From Xenorhabdus bovienii SS-2004 (GTDB lineage: Bacteria > Pseudomonadota > Gammaproteobacteria > Enterobacterales > Enterobacteriaceae), in the NCBI RefSeq assembly GCF_000027225.1, contig NC_013892.1, positions 2,046,001 through 2,110,000 of the forward strand: 64,000 nucleotides of DNA, written 5' to 3'. The position numbers and the translations under genes are program-made. This document shows, in pieces, positions 38,502 to 48,221 of the stretch (the first letter of the stretch is position 1; each line of letters begins with the position of its first letter). The notes under the pieces are model-generated. The model made no database searches. It saw only the letters and a program-made list of their open reading frames with translations, and was not told the origin of the DNA.

Positions 38502-39830
38502 TTAACTTTGTGCCCTTTGTTTAGGAAACTGTGCTTGCAGGAAAGGCAGCAATAATAAACCGATCATGACGGCGCAGATGGAAATGGCCATAAATAACCC
38601 TGACCAGTGATAGTTTTCCAGGATAATAGCGAAAGGATAGCCTGCAATGGCCGCGCCTGTATAAGCAAAAAGCCCCACAAAACCCGTCGCAGCACCGGCA
38701 GAATCTTTATGTGAACACTCTGCGGCAGCCATACCGATCAGCAATTGTGGGCCAAACACAAAAAATCCAATTGCAAAAAAGCCAAGCGATTGAAAAACCA
38801 ACCCCGTAACAGGCATCAACCATAAAGCCGCTACTGACAAGAAAATACCCATCGAGAATATCAGATTCATCGGGCCACGATTGCCGCCAAAGAGTTTATC
38901 TGACCCCCAGCCTGCGACCAGCGATCCCATAAATCCCCCAACTTCAAAGAGCGATAATACGGCGTTTGCACTCACTAAATCATAATGATGATACTCAGTC
39001 AGATACAGGTTTCCCCAGTCATTGATGACGGTGCGAACGATGTATACCAGCACGTAACTAAAGGAAAGCAGCCAGATATATTTGTTGCGGAAAACGTAGG
39101 TTCTCAGGATTTCTCTGGTCGTCAGGCCTTTGCCTTGATTTTCCTGAGCCTTTTCCAACCGATCATTGCGAAACTGACCGATGGTCGGCAGCCCCATCGT
39201 GGCCGGCTTATCACGTAATCGCCAACATAAAAGTATACCTGCCAGGATCCCAATACAGCCCGGCACGATAAATCCTTCTCGCCAGCTAAAATGCAAGGTT
39301 AAGAAACTGACGATCAATGCAATCAACGCACTTCCCACATGGTGTGAAGTATTCCAAACCGACCACCAGAAGCCACGTTCTGAGCGAGAATACCAAGTCG
39401 TGAGTAACTTAGCGCATGAGGGAGAACCCCATCCCTGAAACCAGGCATTTAATATCCAAAGAAAGGTAAACATGACAATGGAGCTGGACAGCCCAAACAA
39501 GATATTGATGATCCCCGTGGCAATCAGTCCTATTCCCATAAAATAGCGTGGGTTGGAGCGATCAGAAATAATGCCGGAAAAAAATTTCGAACAGCCATAA
39601 GTGATATAAAACAACGTCCCGATGAGTCCAATCTCACTTTTATCAAGACCAAGATCGGTGATCATGGCAGGCATCGCATAGTTGAAGCTTTTGCGGGTAA
39701 AATAAAATAGCGCATAGCCCACATATAGATTCAATATAATATGTAAGCGCCAGTAACGGTATTGATCCCGGATTTCTGCATCGGACAGATTGCCGTGAGA
39801 TATGGGTTTAGATTGAGAAAAACCTGTCAT
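38502..39830 (-). CDS. uhpC: Hexose-phosphate sensor/transporter-like protein UhpC
   Basis: The 442-residue MFS protein belongs to the organophosphate:phosphate antiporter family. Its start is LSDAEIRDQYRYWRLHIILNLYVGYALFYFTRKSFNYAMPAM. In E. coli UhpC senses external glucose-6-phosphate and signals through the kinase UhpB. ATG 39830 was chosen because AAGAAGTGG lies just upstream; a GTG at 39836 is also in frame. It lies 9 bases after uhpB. No uhpT transporter follows: the next gene is convergent dtpB. Confidence 0.9.
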   Translation of the reverse strand: MTGFSQSKPISHGNLSDAEIRDQYRYWRLHIILNLYVGYALFYFTRKSFNYAMPAMITDLGLDKSEIGLIGTLFYITYGCSKFFSGIISDRSNPRYFMGIGLIATGIINILFGLSSSIVMFTFLWILNAWFQGWGSPSCAKLLTTWYSRSERGFWWSVWNTSHHVGSALIALIVSFLTLHFSWREGFIVPGCIGILAGILLCWRLRDKPATMGLPTIGQFRNDRLEKAQENQGKGLTTREILRTYVFRNKYIWLLSFSYVLVYIVRTVINDWGNLYLTEYHHYDLVSANAVLSLFEVGGFMGSLVAGWGSDKLFGGNRGPMNLIFSMGIFLSVAALWLMPVTGLVFQSLGFFAIGFFVFGPQLLIGMAAAECSHKDSAGAATGFVGLFAYTGAAIAGYPFAIILENYHWSGLFMAISICAVMIGLLLLPFLQAQFPKQRAQS

Positions 39831-39839
39831 GACCACTTC

Positions 39840-41366
39840 TTAAAGTTTGGGCAAAATGATCGATAAATCCGTACCAGCGCTTGTCGAGTCATTCTGTCGT
39901 TTTCCGCTATGAATGGAGAATTGTCCACCGAGTGCCTGTACACGTTCCCGCATACCCCGTAAACCAAATCCTTTCATGTTATCTTCAGCCTTACAGCCAA
40001 TACCGTTGTCTTTAATCAATAAACGGATCATTGCCCTGACAGAAAAATGCAACTCAATGCGATCCGCTTGAGAATATTTTAATGCATTATTCAGGGCTTC
40101 CTGACAGATACGATATAACGTGACTTTTGTTGTGTCACTCAATTGCTCAATGACCTCGGCAGAATTAGCTTCCCAATGGATTTCCACTGATATGCTGCAG
40201 TTTTCAAATTCCATATCCCGCAGCAATTGTTCGATCGCCTCTTTCAGACCAAGATCATCAAGGATTTTGGGACGCAGGCAACTGAGTAACCTTTTGGTGG
40301 TATCATAAACATTAAGGGATAATGATTCGATAGTTTTGGCACAATTCGAGCCAATAGGTGTCACTTCGACCCGCTGAATGATATTAGCCTGCGTCCGGAT
40401 AGCAGTAATGTTCTGGCCAATTTCATCATGCAGTTCTCGCGCAATATCGCGCCGTACCGATTCCTCCGCTTTAACTAATTGGCCTGCAAGACTACGGTTA
40501 CGATAGAGTTCGCGCTTTAACTGTGTATTAAGATCACGCTGACGCTGAACCGCCATGCCAAGCATTATCCCTGTGATGGTTTGTGCCAAGAGCGATAACA
40601 GTAAGTCGGTGATTTCCATATTCGAAACACCACTACGCGCAGCAATCAATACGATGCTGTTCAGTAATGTCCCCAGTAAGGCACCCTGCCAGCCATAACG
40701 AAAGGCCAACAAAATAATGGGGATAGCCAGACAGAACGGTGCAAAGTAGCGTAATTCATTGGGAAAACCAATTTGTAACAGAATGTTCAGTACAAATAGC
40801 AGGGCATACAGCATAACGTGATGAAGGCGAAACTGGATTTGACGCGACACGACGTTGGCTGTCAGAGGCAACCAGATACTTTGGAACAGATAATGCCAGA
40901 CTAAATAGCATGTAGGCACCAGCATGGCACCACCGGTTAAGCTGACCAAAAACACGATGATCAAAGATGGATTATGGTTACTCACTGCCACGACATTAAT
41001 GAGGCCGGTTGCTGTGATCACCATTGCCATGACAGCGAGCCGCTGCCATTGACTGCCACGATAATAACGGCTGGCAACCCAGACAATAGGGAGGCTGGCT
41101 ATGCTGGCAGTCAGTACGGTAAGCCATTGAGGCTGCCCCATCAACAGTGCCAGACAGATAGTCAGCAACCATTCTGCACCATAAACGGTTGGCCAATAAT
41201 GTTTTGGCGTATGTAATACAATGCCAAGGCGCAGGGCAAAAGGAAAAAACAAAATGGCCAGTTCTGAATCATTAACAAAATAGTAGGCGATCACCCATAA
41301 GCAGAACCAACAACATGAGAACAATAGCCAGCCACAAAATGAATTGATCAGATATCGATTAATCAT
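39840..41366 (-). CDS. uhpB: Sensor histidine kinase UhpB
   Basis: The protein has about 508 residues. The N-terminal ~280 residues are membrane helices (MASE1-like). A HisKA_3 dimerisation domain follows with the phospho-acceptor His in RRDIARELHDEIGQNI, and a HATPase with EALNNALKYSQA and DNGIGCKAEDNMKGFGLRGMRER. UhpB phosphorylates UhpA in E. coli. The position where uhpA should be, just upstream, is occupied by an IS5 relic, so the cognate regulator is missing or encoded elsewhere. ATG 41366 (MINRYLINSF) is preferred over 41390. Confidence 0.9.
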   Translation of the reverse strand: MINRYLINSFCGWLLFSCCWFCLWVIAYYFVNDSELAILFFPFALRLGIVLHTPKHYWPTVYGAEWLLTICLALLMGQPQWLTVLTASIASLPIVWVASRYYRGSQWQRLAVMAMVITATGLINVVAVSNHNPSLIIVFLVSLTGGAMLVPTCYLVWHYLFQSIWLPLTANVVSRQIQFRLHHVMLYALLFVLNILLQIGFPNELRYFAPFCLAIPIILLAFRYGWQGALLGTLLNSIVLIAARSGVSNMEITDLLLSLLAQTITGIMLGMAVQRQRDLNTQLKRELYRNRSLAGQLVKAEESVRRDIARELHDEIGQNITAIRTQANIIQRVEVTPIGSNCAKTIESLSLNVYDTTKRLLSCLRPKILDDLGLKEAIEQLLRDMEFENCSISVEIHWEANSAEVIEQLSDTTKVTLYRICQEALNNALKYSQADRIELHFSVRAMIRLLIKDNGIGCKAEDNMKGFGLRGMRERVQALGGQFSIHSGKRQNDSTSAGTDLSIILPKL

Positions 41367-41414
41367 AAAGAAAAATTCCCCAGATAACACGCCAAATCCC
41401 CGCCATTACTTGCT

Positions 41415-41779
41415 AGGGCGTGTTGATGTTTTGTGGGGGATTATTAGACAGCATGATGATTTGGTATAATCACTTTCGCCAAAAAACAACCAAACCTGAC
41501 CATCATGCCGCGAACTATGTTAACAGACCTCCAATGGAATAAGCTATCTGCGTTAATGCAACTGGCCGTCGATAATTACGGCTTGCCTGTTCATTTTGAA
41601 TGATCCGGGGGACAAGTGCATGACATTGTTCATGCTGAAAGTTTAGTCGAACAATCGTCCCCTCCGGACTTTGTGATAGCGGACAAAGGGTACGATAGTC
41701 AGGCTTTCAGAAATCATATTAAACAACAAGGTGCAACGCCGATGATTCCCTACCGAAAAAAAGAGCTGAATAGTCGTTT
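41415..41779 (+). pseudogene. IS5-family element relic with internal deletion
   Basis: The start MPRTMLTDLQWNKLSALMQL (from ATG ~41503) is followed by a stop. The later part, DFVIADKGYDSQAFRNHIKQQGATPMIPYRKK, carries the second catalytic Asp region of IS5/ISL2-type DDE transposases. The middle is deleted and the end is missing. It lies exactly between uhpB and an unrelated kinase, where a uhpA gene would be expected. Confidence 0.85.
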
Positions 41780-43030
41780 TTATTTTTCTAAATTACGCTG
41801 TTCATCTTGTAGCGGAACTTGAATTTCAATTTCTGTGCCGCCTTTTTTGCGTTTTTTGATCTTCATTTGCCCTGAAATGAGAGTGACCCGTTCCCGCATA
41901 ATAGCGAGACCAAACTGAGCCTTAATCTGTTCTTGATGGATGCCGTGGCCATTATCACTGATAACCGTAATAATCTTTTTGCCTATCGGGTAGATGCGAA
42001 TACTGATCCAACTCGCGTCAGCATGTTTATAACAGTTATTCAAAGCCTCACGGATAATTTGCGCCAAATGACGGCGGTGCCCGATGGGAATAATCTGGTG
42101 AGTGAGCCGATAATGAAATTCAATCTGGAATCCCAGCCGATGATTGAATTCTTTTATCAGGGATTGCAGGGATTCATACAGATCATAATGATTTTTTTCT
42201 GCCCGCAGTGTGGCCAGCATTTCCCTTAATTGCTGACTGGCTAAAGTTATCTCCTCTTTTATGATCCGCAAGGCGATTAAGGCCTGTCGGGAGAATTTAT
42301 CGTGGCGCACATGCAGGCTGTTAATCTGAATTTTCAGAAACAGAAATGATTGTGCCACTGTGTCATGTAATTCTCTGGAAATATTTTCCCGTTCATTGAT
42401 AAGACCCTGCTGAATTTGCTGATGCACAGTATTTCTCAGGGACAGGTGTCTTGCCAGCGCATCAGTAACAGACTGGATCAGATCCCGTTCATAAGAAGAC
42501 AGAATCTGAGTTTGATTAATCTTGATTTGAATCATGCCGTGAAAAGTATGCCGGTCATATAAATCCCATTTTTGTATCCGTGGAAGATTGGCGTCAAAGG
42601 GGCTACGGAGATATTCAAAATGATATTTACGCGGTGGATGATAAAGCGTGATCCTGACTTCGCCAAAGGGAATGAATTGGTTAAGCCTGAAAAATACCCT
42701 ATGAAAATTATCAGAGAGTGAAGTATTAAGATTAAGTTGAGAATGGATGGAGATAAGAAAACGCAGGTATTGCTTATCCCGTTTCAAGGCAGTGATCTTT
42801 CTTTGTTTTATTTTACAAAATGATGCCATCTGGAGTGAAATCATATCGGCTTTATACAGCAAGCTTAAAAGGCACAGGATACTCAGGATATCAAAGATGG
42901 CCCACAGCTTTCCGGGCAAGGTAAGCGGGGTATTCAACCCAAGAAATAGCAGCACAGACAAATTGATGGTAATAGCTGTGCCACATAACCAGCCTGTTGC
43001 TGCTATTGGACTGTCAGAGAAAGTTTTCAT
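41780..43030 (-). CDS. Orphan NarX/NarL-type sensor histidine kinase
   Basis: Of 416 residues, two or three membrane helices occupy ~8-65. A GAF-like sensing region follows, then HisKA_3 with the phospho-acceptor His in NISRELHDTVAQSFLFLKIQ, and a HATPase with REALNNCYKHADA and ISDNGHGI...FGLAIMRERV. The signal is unknown; no nitrate-binding P-box like that of NarX is visible. No response regulator adjoins it on either side. The stop sits right at the IS5 relic, so a downstream regulator gene may have been removed by the IS. Confidence 0.8.
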   Translation of the reverse strand: MKTFSDSPIAATGWLCGTAITINLSVLLFLGLNTPLTLPGKLWAIFDILSILCLLSLLYKADMISLQMASFCKIKQRKITALKRDKQYLRFLISIHSQLNLNTSLSDNFHRVFFRLNQFIPFGEVRITLYHPPRKYHFEYLRSPFDANLPRIQKWDLYDRHTFHGMIQIKINQTQILSSYERDLIQSVTDALARHLSLRNTVHQQIQQGLINERENISRELHDTVAQSFLFLKIQINSLHVRHDKFSRQALIALRIIKEEITLASQQLREMLATLRAEKNHYDLYESLQSLIKEFNHRLGFQIEFHYRLTHQIIPIGHRRHLAQIIREALNNCYKHADASWISIRIYPIGKKIITVISDNGHGIHQEQIKAQFGLAIMRERVTLISGQMKIKKRKKGGTEIEIQVPLQDEQRNLEK

Positions 43031-43096
43031 CAGTTAAACAATCCTTCCGTTTTCCTGATCCAAACCTTAGCTCAATTAATTAAAATAGGTTAATTA

Positions 43097-43279
43097 TCAC
43101 TTAACTTTCATTCCCGCTGTTGTCATTAAGACACGAAATAGCGCAGAGACGGCGTAAAGTGTCAGCACACTGCCAAGCCAGATGGTGACCAGCCAACCGA
43201 GCCGTTTCCAGAGGGAAGGGCGGGGAGGATCGGACTCAGTGATAACCTTGTTCATGGGTGATTTTTCCTCGGAAGACAT
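43097..43279 (-). CDS. DUF2474 small membrane subunit of CIO-type bd oxidase
   Basis: The 60-residue protein has one membrane helix (WLVTIWLGSVLTLYAVSALFRVLM) after a PPRPSLWKRLGW motif typical of DUF2474. These peptides accompany cyanide-insensitive bd-type oxidases, much as CydX accompanies CydAB. It overlaps the cydB-like gene end by 44 bases, which indicates translational coupling; an internal Met at 43255 would shorten the overlap to 20. Confidence 0.85.
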   Translation of the reverse strand: MSSEEKSPMNKVITESDPPRPSLWKRLGWLVTIWLGSVLTLYAVSALFRVLMTTAGMKVK

Positions 43280-44243
43280 AATAACTCCAAAAGGTGTAGA
43301 CCAGTATGATTGGGATGATGAACAGGGCGCCGACCAGCATAAAGCCCAGTGATTGCGGTGGGGCGGCTGCTTCTTGATAATTAATCATCGGCGGGATGAC
43401 ATTTGGCCAGATACTGATCCCTAATCCACTGAATCCCATAAATATCAGCAATAATGCCGCCAGAAATGGGGTGTAATGGCTGGTGTTCCCATTGGCTTGT
43501 AGCAGCTTCCAGCTTGACCCTATAACGAGCAGCGGTACGGGTATGAAGAACAACAGATTAGGCAGGCTGAACCAGCGTTCGGCAATAGCCTGATGTGCAA
43601 TGGGAGTCCAGAGGCTGATAATACTGATGACGGCCAGCATCAGCAGCGTCAGCGGGCGCAGAATGCGATACATCTGCTGTTGCAGATGGCCTTCGGTTTT
43701 CATCACCAGCCAGCCACATCCCAGCAACGCATAAGCGACAACCAGACCAAAACCGCAGAATAAGGGGAATGGGGCAAGCCAATCGAAAGCCCCTCCAATG
43801 TAGGTGCGGTTCTCGACCGGAAAACCTTCAATCACCGCGCCAACCACCATTCCTTGCGTAAAAGTGGCGATGATTGAACCAGAAATAAACGCCTTATCCC
43901 AGATTGGCTGGTGTTCTGGTGTGGCTTTAAAACGGAACTCAAAAGCGACACCCCGGAATATCAGCCCTAAGAGCATGATAGTCAGGGGGATTGCCAGTGC
44001 ATCCAAGATCACCGCATAAGCCAAAGGAAAAGCACCGAACAGCGCGGCGCCGCCCAGCACCAGCCAAGTTTCATTGCCATCCCAGACCGGCGCAACGGAA
44101 TTCATCATTAAATCACGGTCTGACTGCCCCTTCATCATGGGATATAAAATGCCGATGCCGAGGTCAAAACCGTCCATCACGATGTACATCATGGTACTGA
44201 ATATAATGATCAGAAACCAAATCAGGGGAAGATCAATGCCCAT
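43236..44243 (-). CDS. cioB: Cytochrome bd-type quinol oxidase subunit II (CioB/CydB-like)
   Basis: The 335-residue subunit begins MGIDLPLIWFLIIIFSTMMYIVMDGFDLGIGILYP, the conserved subunit II start. It has about eight membrane helices, plus DRDLMMNSVAPVWDGNETWLVLGGAALFGAFPLAYA. With subunit I it reduces oxygen to water using quinol, without pumping protons. Its start overlaps the subunit I gene by 11 bases. DUF2474 downstream marks the CIO branch. Confidence 0.93.
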   Translation of the reverse strand: MGIDLPLIWFLIIIFSTMMYIVMDGFDLGIGILYPMMKGQSDRDLMMNSVAPVWDGNETWLVLGGAALFGAFPLAYAVILDALAIPLTIMLLGLIFRGVAFEFRFKATPEHQPIWDKAFISGSIIATFTQGMVVGAVIEGFPVENRTYIGGAFDWLAPFPLFCGFGLVVAYALLGCGWLVMKTEGHLQQQMYRILRPLTLLMLAVISIISLWTPIAHQAIAERWFSLPNLLFFIPVPLLVIGSSWKLLQANGNTSHYTPFLAALLLIFMGFSGLGISIWPNVIPPMINYQEAAAPPQSLGFMLVGALFIIPIILVYTFWSYYVFRGKITHEQGYH

Positions 44244-45570
44244 TTGCTAACTCCTTGTTGGGGCCTTTGCGAATCAGTTTCATCATATAGGCGTAACCGA
44301 CACCAAAGACGGCAGCATAAACGACGAAGAAAATAAGCAGGCTGATGCTCATGTGGATCTCGCCATGTGCCGATACCGCATCTTTGGTACGCATTAAGCC
44401 ATATACAACCCACGGCTGGCGGCCAATCTCCGTGGTAAACCAACCGGCCAGAATGGCGATAAGACCCGAAGGTGCCATCAGGAATATAAACCGGAGAAAT
44501 GTTCTGTTTTCATATAACCGTTTTTTATAGCGCAGTAATAATCCCCAAACGCCCGCCACAATCATTAATATGCCCAGCCCGACCATGACACGAAATGACC
44601 AGAACACCATAAAGACATTGGGGCGATCTTCGGGGGCAAATTCTTTCAATGCCGGAACCTGTTTATCCGTACTGTGTGTCAGGATCAGGCTGGCAAGATA
44701 AGGAATTTTGACGGCATAGCGGGTTTCTTCTGCTTCCTGATTCGGAATGCCGAAGAGGATCAGCGGAGTGGCTTCGCCGGGACGATTTTCCCAATGCCCC
44801 TCCATCGCGGCAACTTTGGCTGGCTGATATTTCAGGGTATTCAAGCCATGAAAATCACCAATGATGGCCTGTAACGGGGCGATGATCAGAATCAGCCACA
44901 TTGCCATTGACAGCATTTTCTTCATGGCGGAGGAATCATTGCCTTTCAGCAGGTGCCACGCAGCGGAAGCTGCAATGAAGAACGCTGATGCGAGAAACGC
45001 CGCAGTTCCCATGTGCAATAGACGATAAGGAAAGGAGGGGTTGAAAATCACGGCAAACCAGTCAACAGGAACGATTTGATTATTGATGATTTCATGGCCC
45101 TGCGGTGTCTGCATCCAACTGTTGGAGGCTAAGATCCAGAATGTGGAAATAATCGTACCAAGGGCAACCATGCAAGTAGCGAAAAAATGCAACTTTTCGC
45201 CAACCCGGCTCCAGCCGAACAGCATGACGCCAAGAAATCCGGCTTCAAGGAAAAACGCGGTCAACACTTCATAGACTAGCAACGGACCCGTAATACTGCC
45301 GGCAAAGTCGGAGAAAAAACTCCAGTTAGTACCGAATTGATAGGCCATCACTAAACCAGAAACTACTCCCATACCGAAATTAACTGCAAAAATTTTCGAC
45401 CAGAAGTGGTATAACGTTTTGTAGTCTGTATTGCGTGTCTTTAGCCATAGCCCTTCCAATAAGGCTAGAAAACTGGCCAGACCTATCGTAATGGCAGGAA
45501 AAATAATGTGAAAAGAAATCGTGAAGGCAAACTGTATCCTTGCGAGTTCAAGGGCACTTAACCCAAACAT
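44233..45570 (-). CDS. cioA: Cytochrome bd-type quinol oxidase subunit I (CioA-like)
   Basis: The 445-residue protein starts MFGLSALELARIQFAFTISFHIIFPA, with the heme-ligand His in SFHIIFP. The second His lies in LLHMGTAAFLAS, and GRQPWVVYGLMRT belongs to the quinol/heme region. The Q-loop is short, as in cyanide-insensitive oxidases and unlike E. coli CydA (~520 residues). This would give aerobic respiration in the presence of cyanide, NO or low oxygen. It is divergent from a MocR regulator, with 138 bases between the starts. Confidence 0.92.
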   Translation of the reverse strand: MFGLSALELARIQFAFTISFHIIFPAITIGLASFLALLEGLWLKTRNTDYKTLYHFWSKIFAVNFGMGVVSGLVMAYQFGTNWSFFSDFAGSITGPLLVYEVLTAFFLEAGFLGVMLFGWSRVGEKLHFFATCMVALGTIISTFWILASNSWMQTPQGHEIINNQIVPVDWFAVIFNPSFPYRLLHMGTAAFLASAFFIAASAAWHLLKGNDSSAMKKMLSMAMWLILIIAPLQAIIGDFHGLNTLKYQPAKVAAMEGHWENRPGEATPLILFGIPNQEAEETRYAVKIPYLASLILTHSTDKQVPALKEFAPEDRPNVFMVFWSFRVMVGLGILMIVAGVWGLLLRYKKRLYENRTFLRFIFLMAPSGLIAILAGWFTTEIGRQPWVVYGLMRTKDAVSAHGEIHMSISLLIFFVVYAAVFGVGYAYMMKLIRKGPNKELANGH

Positions 45571-45708
45571 AGTGACCTCTTATTTTAGTTGAATCATATG
45601 GGGCGATGAAGTTAGAAGGTGCGGATAAGTAAAACACAGGAATATAGGGTATAATAGTGACAATTATCTGTTTATTACCTATAACAGCTTTACCTAAGGT
45701 CAGGCTAT

Positions 45709-47130
45709 ATGACACGTTACGAACAGTTGGCTGGTGCGATCCGCCAGCAAATAGAGGATGATATTTGGCAGGTGGGCGACAAATTGCCATCACTGAGGGA
45801 ATCAGTGAAATCATCAGGATTAAGCTTAATGACGGTGCTACAAGCCTATCAATTGCTGGAAAGTCAGGGTTGGATCGTGGCTCGTCCGCAATCGGGCTAT
45901 TATGTGGCCACCCGGTTAACGCAATTTGCGGCAGCGAAAGGCGGAAAAGGCCTGCATTTAAGCGAAAGTGTGGAGATCAGCGCCTCTATTTTTGATGTGT
46001 TGCAGGCGTGCAAAGATCCCAAAATCGTGCCTTTTGGCTCGGCATTTCCTGATCCTTCCTTACTGAATGAGCCAAAGTTATCCAAAATACTGGCCTCAGT
46101 TGCCCGTCGCTTTGTCCCTCACAGCTCTTTGGAGAACTTGCCGCCCGGCAATGAGAAGTTGCGGCGTAATATCTCCCGTCGTTATGCCGCACACGGAATT
46201 CATGTTCCTCCTGAGGAGATAGTGATCACTGCGGGGGCAATGGAATCATTAAGTTTTAGCTTACAATCCGTGACCTCACCGGGAGATTGGGTAGTGATTG
46301 AATCGCCCGCTTTTTATGGTGCGTTGCAGGCCATAGAACGCCTGCGCCTGAAAGCTATCGCGATTAAAACCGATCCGCGGACAGGTATTGATTTGGATGC
46401 ACTGGAAGAGATCGTGCAGAAATACCCGATAAAAGCCTGCTGGTTGATGTCTCGTTTCCAAAATCCATTGTGCAACACGATGCCATCCGAAAATAAACAG
46501 CGGCTGGTGGAGATTCTGAATAGTAGTCATATTGCTCTGATTGAAGATGATGTTTATGGCGAACTGTATTTCGATCAAGAACCGCCGATGCCAATCAAAG
46601 CATGGGATAAAGAAAATAATTTCATGCACTGTTCATCATTTTCAAAATGCCTTGCTCCCGGATATCGTGTGGGCTGGGTTGCAGCAGGAAAGCACGCAGG
46701 AAAAATTCAGCAATTGCAGATGATGAGCACGGTTTCAGCCAGCGCACCAACACAATTGGCGGTTGCGGAATATCTGGCTCACGGGGGATATGATAATCAT
46801 CTGCGACGGTTGCGGCGTCAGTTGGAACAGCGGCAAAGCCAGGTTTTACGGGCTATCAGCGAATATTTTCCTGATTCGGTGAAAGTGAACAGTGCACGTG
46901 GCGGTTATTTCCTGTGGCTGGAGTTTGAACCGCCTTTCAATGCTAACCGGCTGTATCAATTGGCGCTGACTAAAGGGATCAGTATCGCTCCGGGCAGCAT
47001 GTTCTCTACTAGTGCTCAGTTTGATCACGCCTTTCGCCTGAATACGTCATTTGTATGGAATGACGTACAGGCTTCAGCAATGAAAACTTTAGCAGGCTTG
47101 TGTCATACGCTACTAAGGGAATGCGGGTAA
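45709..47130 (+). CDS. MocR-type (GntR-aminotransferase) transcriptional regulator
   Basis: Of 473 residues, the N-terminal ~75 form a GntR winged helix (AIRQQIEDDIWQVGDKLPSLRESVKSSGLSLMTVLQAYQLLESQGWI). The rest is a fold-type I aminotransferase domain with a PLP-binding Lys in CSSFSKCLAPGYRVGW. MocR proteins sense amino-acid-like ligands through PLP chemistry. The divergent arrangement with the bd oxidase operon makes the shared 138-base region a likely operator, but the link is inferred. The closest enteric analogue I can suggest is YdcR. Confidence 0.9.
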   Translation: MTRYEQLAGAIRQQIEDDIWQVGDKLPSLRESVKSSGLSLMTVLQAYQLLESQGWIVARPQSGYYVATRLTQFAAAKGGKGLHLSESVEISASIFDVLQACKDPKIVPFGSAFPDPSLLNEPKLSKILASVARRFVPHSSLENLPPGNEKLRRNISRRYAAHGIHVPPEEIVITAGAMESLSFSLQSVTSPGDWVVIESPAFYGALQAIERLRLKAIAIKTDPRTGIDLDALEEIVQKYPIKACWLMSRFQNPLCNTMPSENKQRLVEILNSSHIALIEDDVYGELYFDQEPPMPIKAWDKENNFMHCSSFSKCLAPGYRVGWVAAGKHAGKIQQLQMMSTVSASAPTQLAVAEYLAHGGYDNHLRRLRRQLEQRQSQVLRAISEYFPDSVKVNSARGGYFLWLEFEPPFNANRLYQLALTKGISIAPGSMFSTSAQFDHAFRLNTSFVWNDVQASAMKTLAGLCHTLLRECG

Positions 47131-47245
47131 TCAATCACATTTATGTTGTCGTAAGCAGAATTATTTGCGAATGTTGGTGTTGACAATTCGACGTTAACCG
47201 TCTTTCGGGAGTATACACAGGGCTTAAGAGTGGTTAGGAGGTGGC

Positions 47246-47815
47246 ATGAAAATGAAATATTTCGATTATGCAACGTTACCGAGAACGCAATGGTCAGGCG
47301 GGACAGGTGAAACAAGGGATATTGTCTGCTGGCCGGTTTCTGATGATTTCGCCTGGCGAGCCTGTTTCACGTCAATTTATGAAAGTGAGGTATTAGGGCA
47401 ATTTCCTGATATTGAACGCTCCATTGTCTTATTGAAGGGAAAGGGGATCAGATTGACCAGTCCGGGTTTTCTTGAGCACGAACTGGTGAAAAAAATGACA
47501 CCCTTCCATTTTTCTGGTGATATTCACGGGCATGCTGAATTGTTGGATGGCTCTGTCCAGTGTTTTAATATCATGACGCGTCGCTCTTGCTGGGCTTCCG
47601 AAATTTCGGTGATATCCCATGAACATCTTTTACCGACATCGCACAGTGGTGTCCTTTATGTCTTAAAAGGTCGTTGGGAAATGACGGGCGCCAACTGTGT
47701 TCAGCTTGCTTTTGGTCAAGGGGCTTGGTGGTTGCCGGATATACGGGAAGGTACAATTAAGCCACTGGTGACGGATAGCCAGTTGTTGTGGGTTGATTTA
47801 CGCCCGATTGGGTGA
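47246..47815 (+). CDS. HutD/Ves-family cupin protein
   Basis: The 189-residue protein shows HutD/Ves features: TQWSGGTGETRDIVCWPVSDDFAWRACFTSI, FPDIERSIVLLKGKGIRL, and PFHFSGD near the metal-like pocket. Ves and HutD are small bicupins linked to cold-induced expression and histidine use, but their chemistry is not settled. AGGAGG five bases before ATG 47246 fixes the start. No hut genes are nearby. Confidence 0.88.
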   Translation: MKMKYFDYATLPRTQWSGGTGETRDIVCWPVSDDFAWRACFTSIYESEVLGQFPDIERSIVLLKGKGIRLTSPGFLEHELVKKMTPFHFSGDIHGHAELLDGSVQCFNIMTRRSCWASEISVISHEHLLPTSHSGVLYVLKGRWEMTGANCVQLAFGQGAWWLPDIREGTIKPLVTDSQLLWVDLRPIG

Positions 47816-47818
47816 TTG

Positions 47819-47990
47819 TGGCTCTGTCGCATTAACGTAGACAGGTTAGCAAAAGTTGTGTTGATGGTTTTTTAGGCAGTCAACAGATAATACTGCTCTG
47901 CCGGTGACAATCCGTTGCCGGCTGGATGATGACGATCCACGGTGCGCTTATGCTGGCGAAAGGCCTTATCCAGCAACGGTATCCAATCAA
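47819..47990 (-). pseudogene. IS6-family relic
   Basis: GGCTCTGTCGCATTAAC at the left edge is an IS6 terminal repeat. On the minus strand PLLDKAFRQHKRTVDRHH matches the region before the first catalytic Asp of IS6 transposases, then homology fades to ...YYLLTA and a stop. From 47991 to 48221 I see only degraded coding scraps and a GGACGG/CCGTCC hairpin near 48169-48190. Confidence 0.65.
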
Positions 47991-48221
47991 TCATCATCCT
48001 CACAGTCGCTATTCAGGATGTATTACCTGGCATTGCAGTTAGAGGCGGGTATGGGTGAGATAGAAGAGCGAGCCAAGATCATGAGAGCAGAAAACACATT
48101 GCCACCGCAGAGCAAATGATACTGGGTTTGCAGGAGTGTGTTAGGACGCAGTGTCGGTGAGCTATGAGAGGACGGCAGGAATGCTCCGTCCTACTCAGTT
48201 TTATTAGTATATTCAATTTGG

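Noticed and set aside
47904..48119. 71-residue plus-strand frame after the HutD gene
   Set aside because: It overlaps an IS6 relic read on the opposite strand and has no domain.
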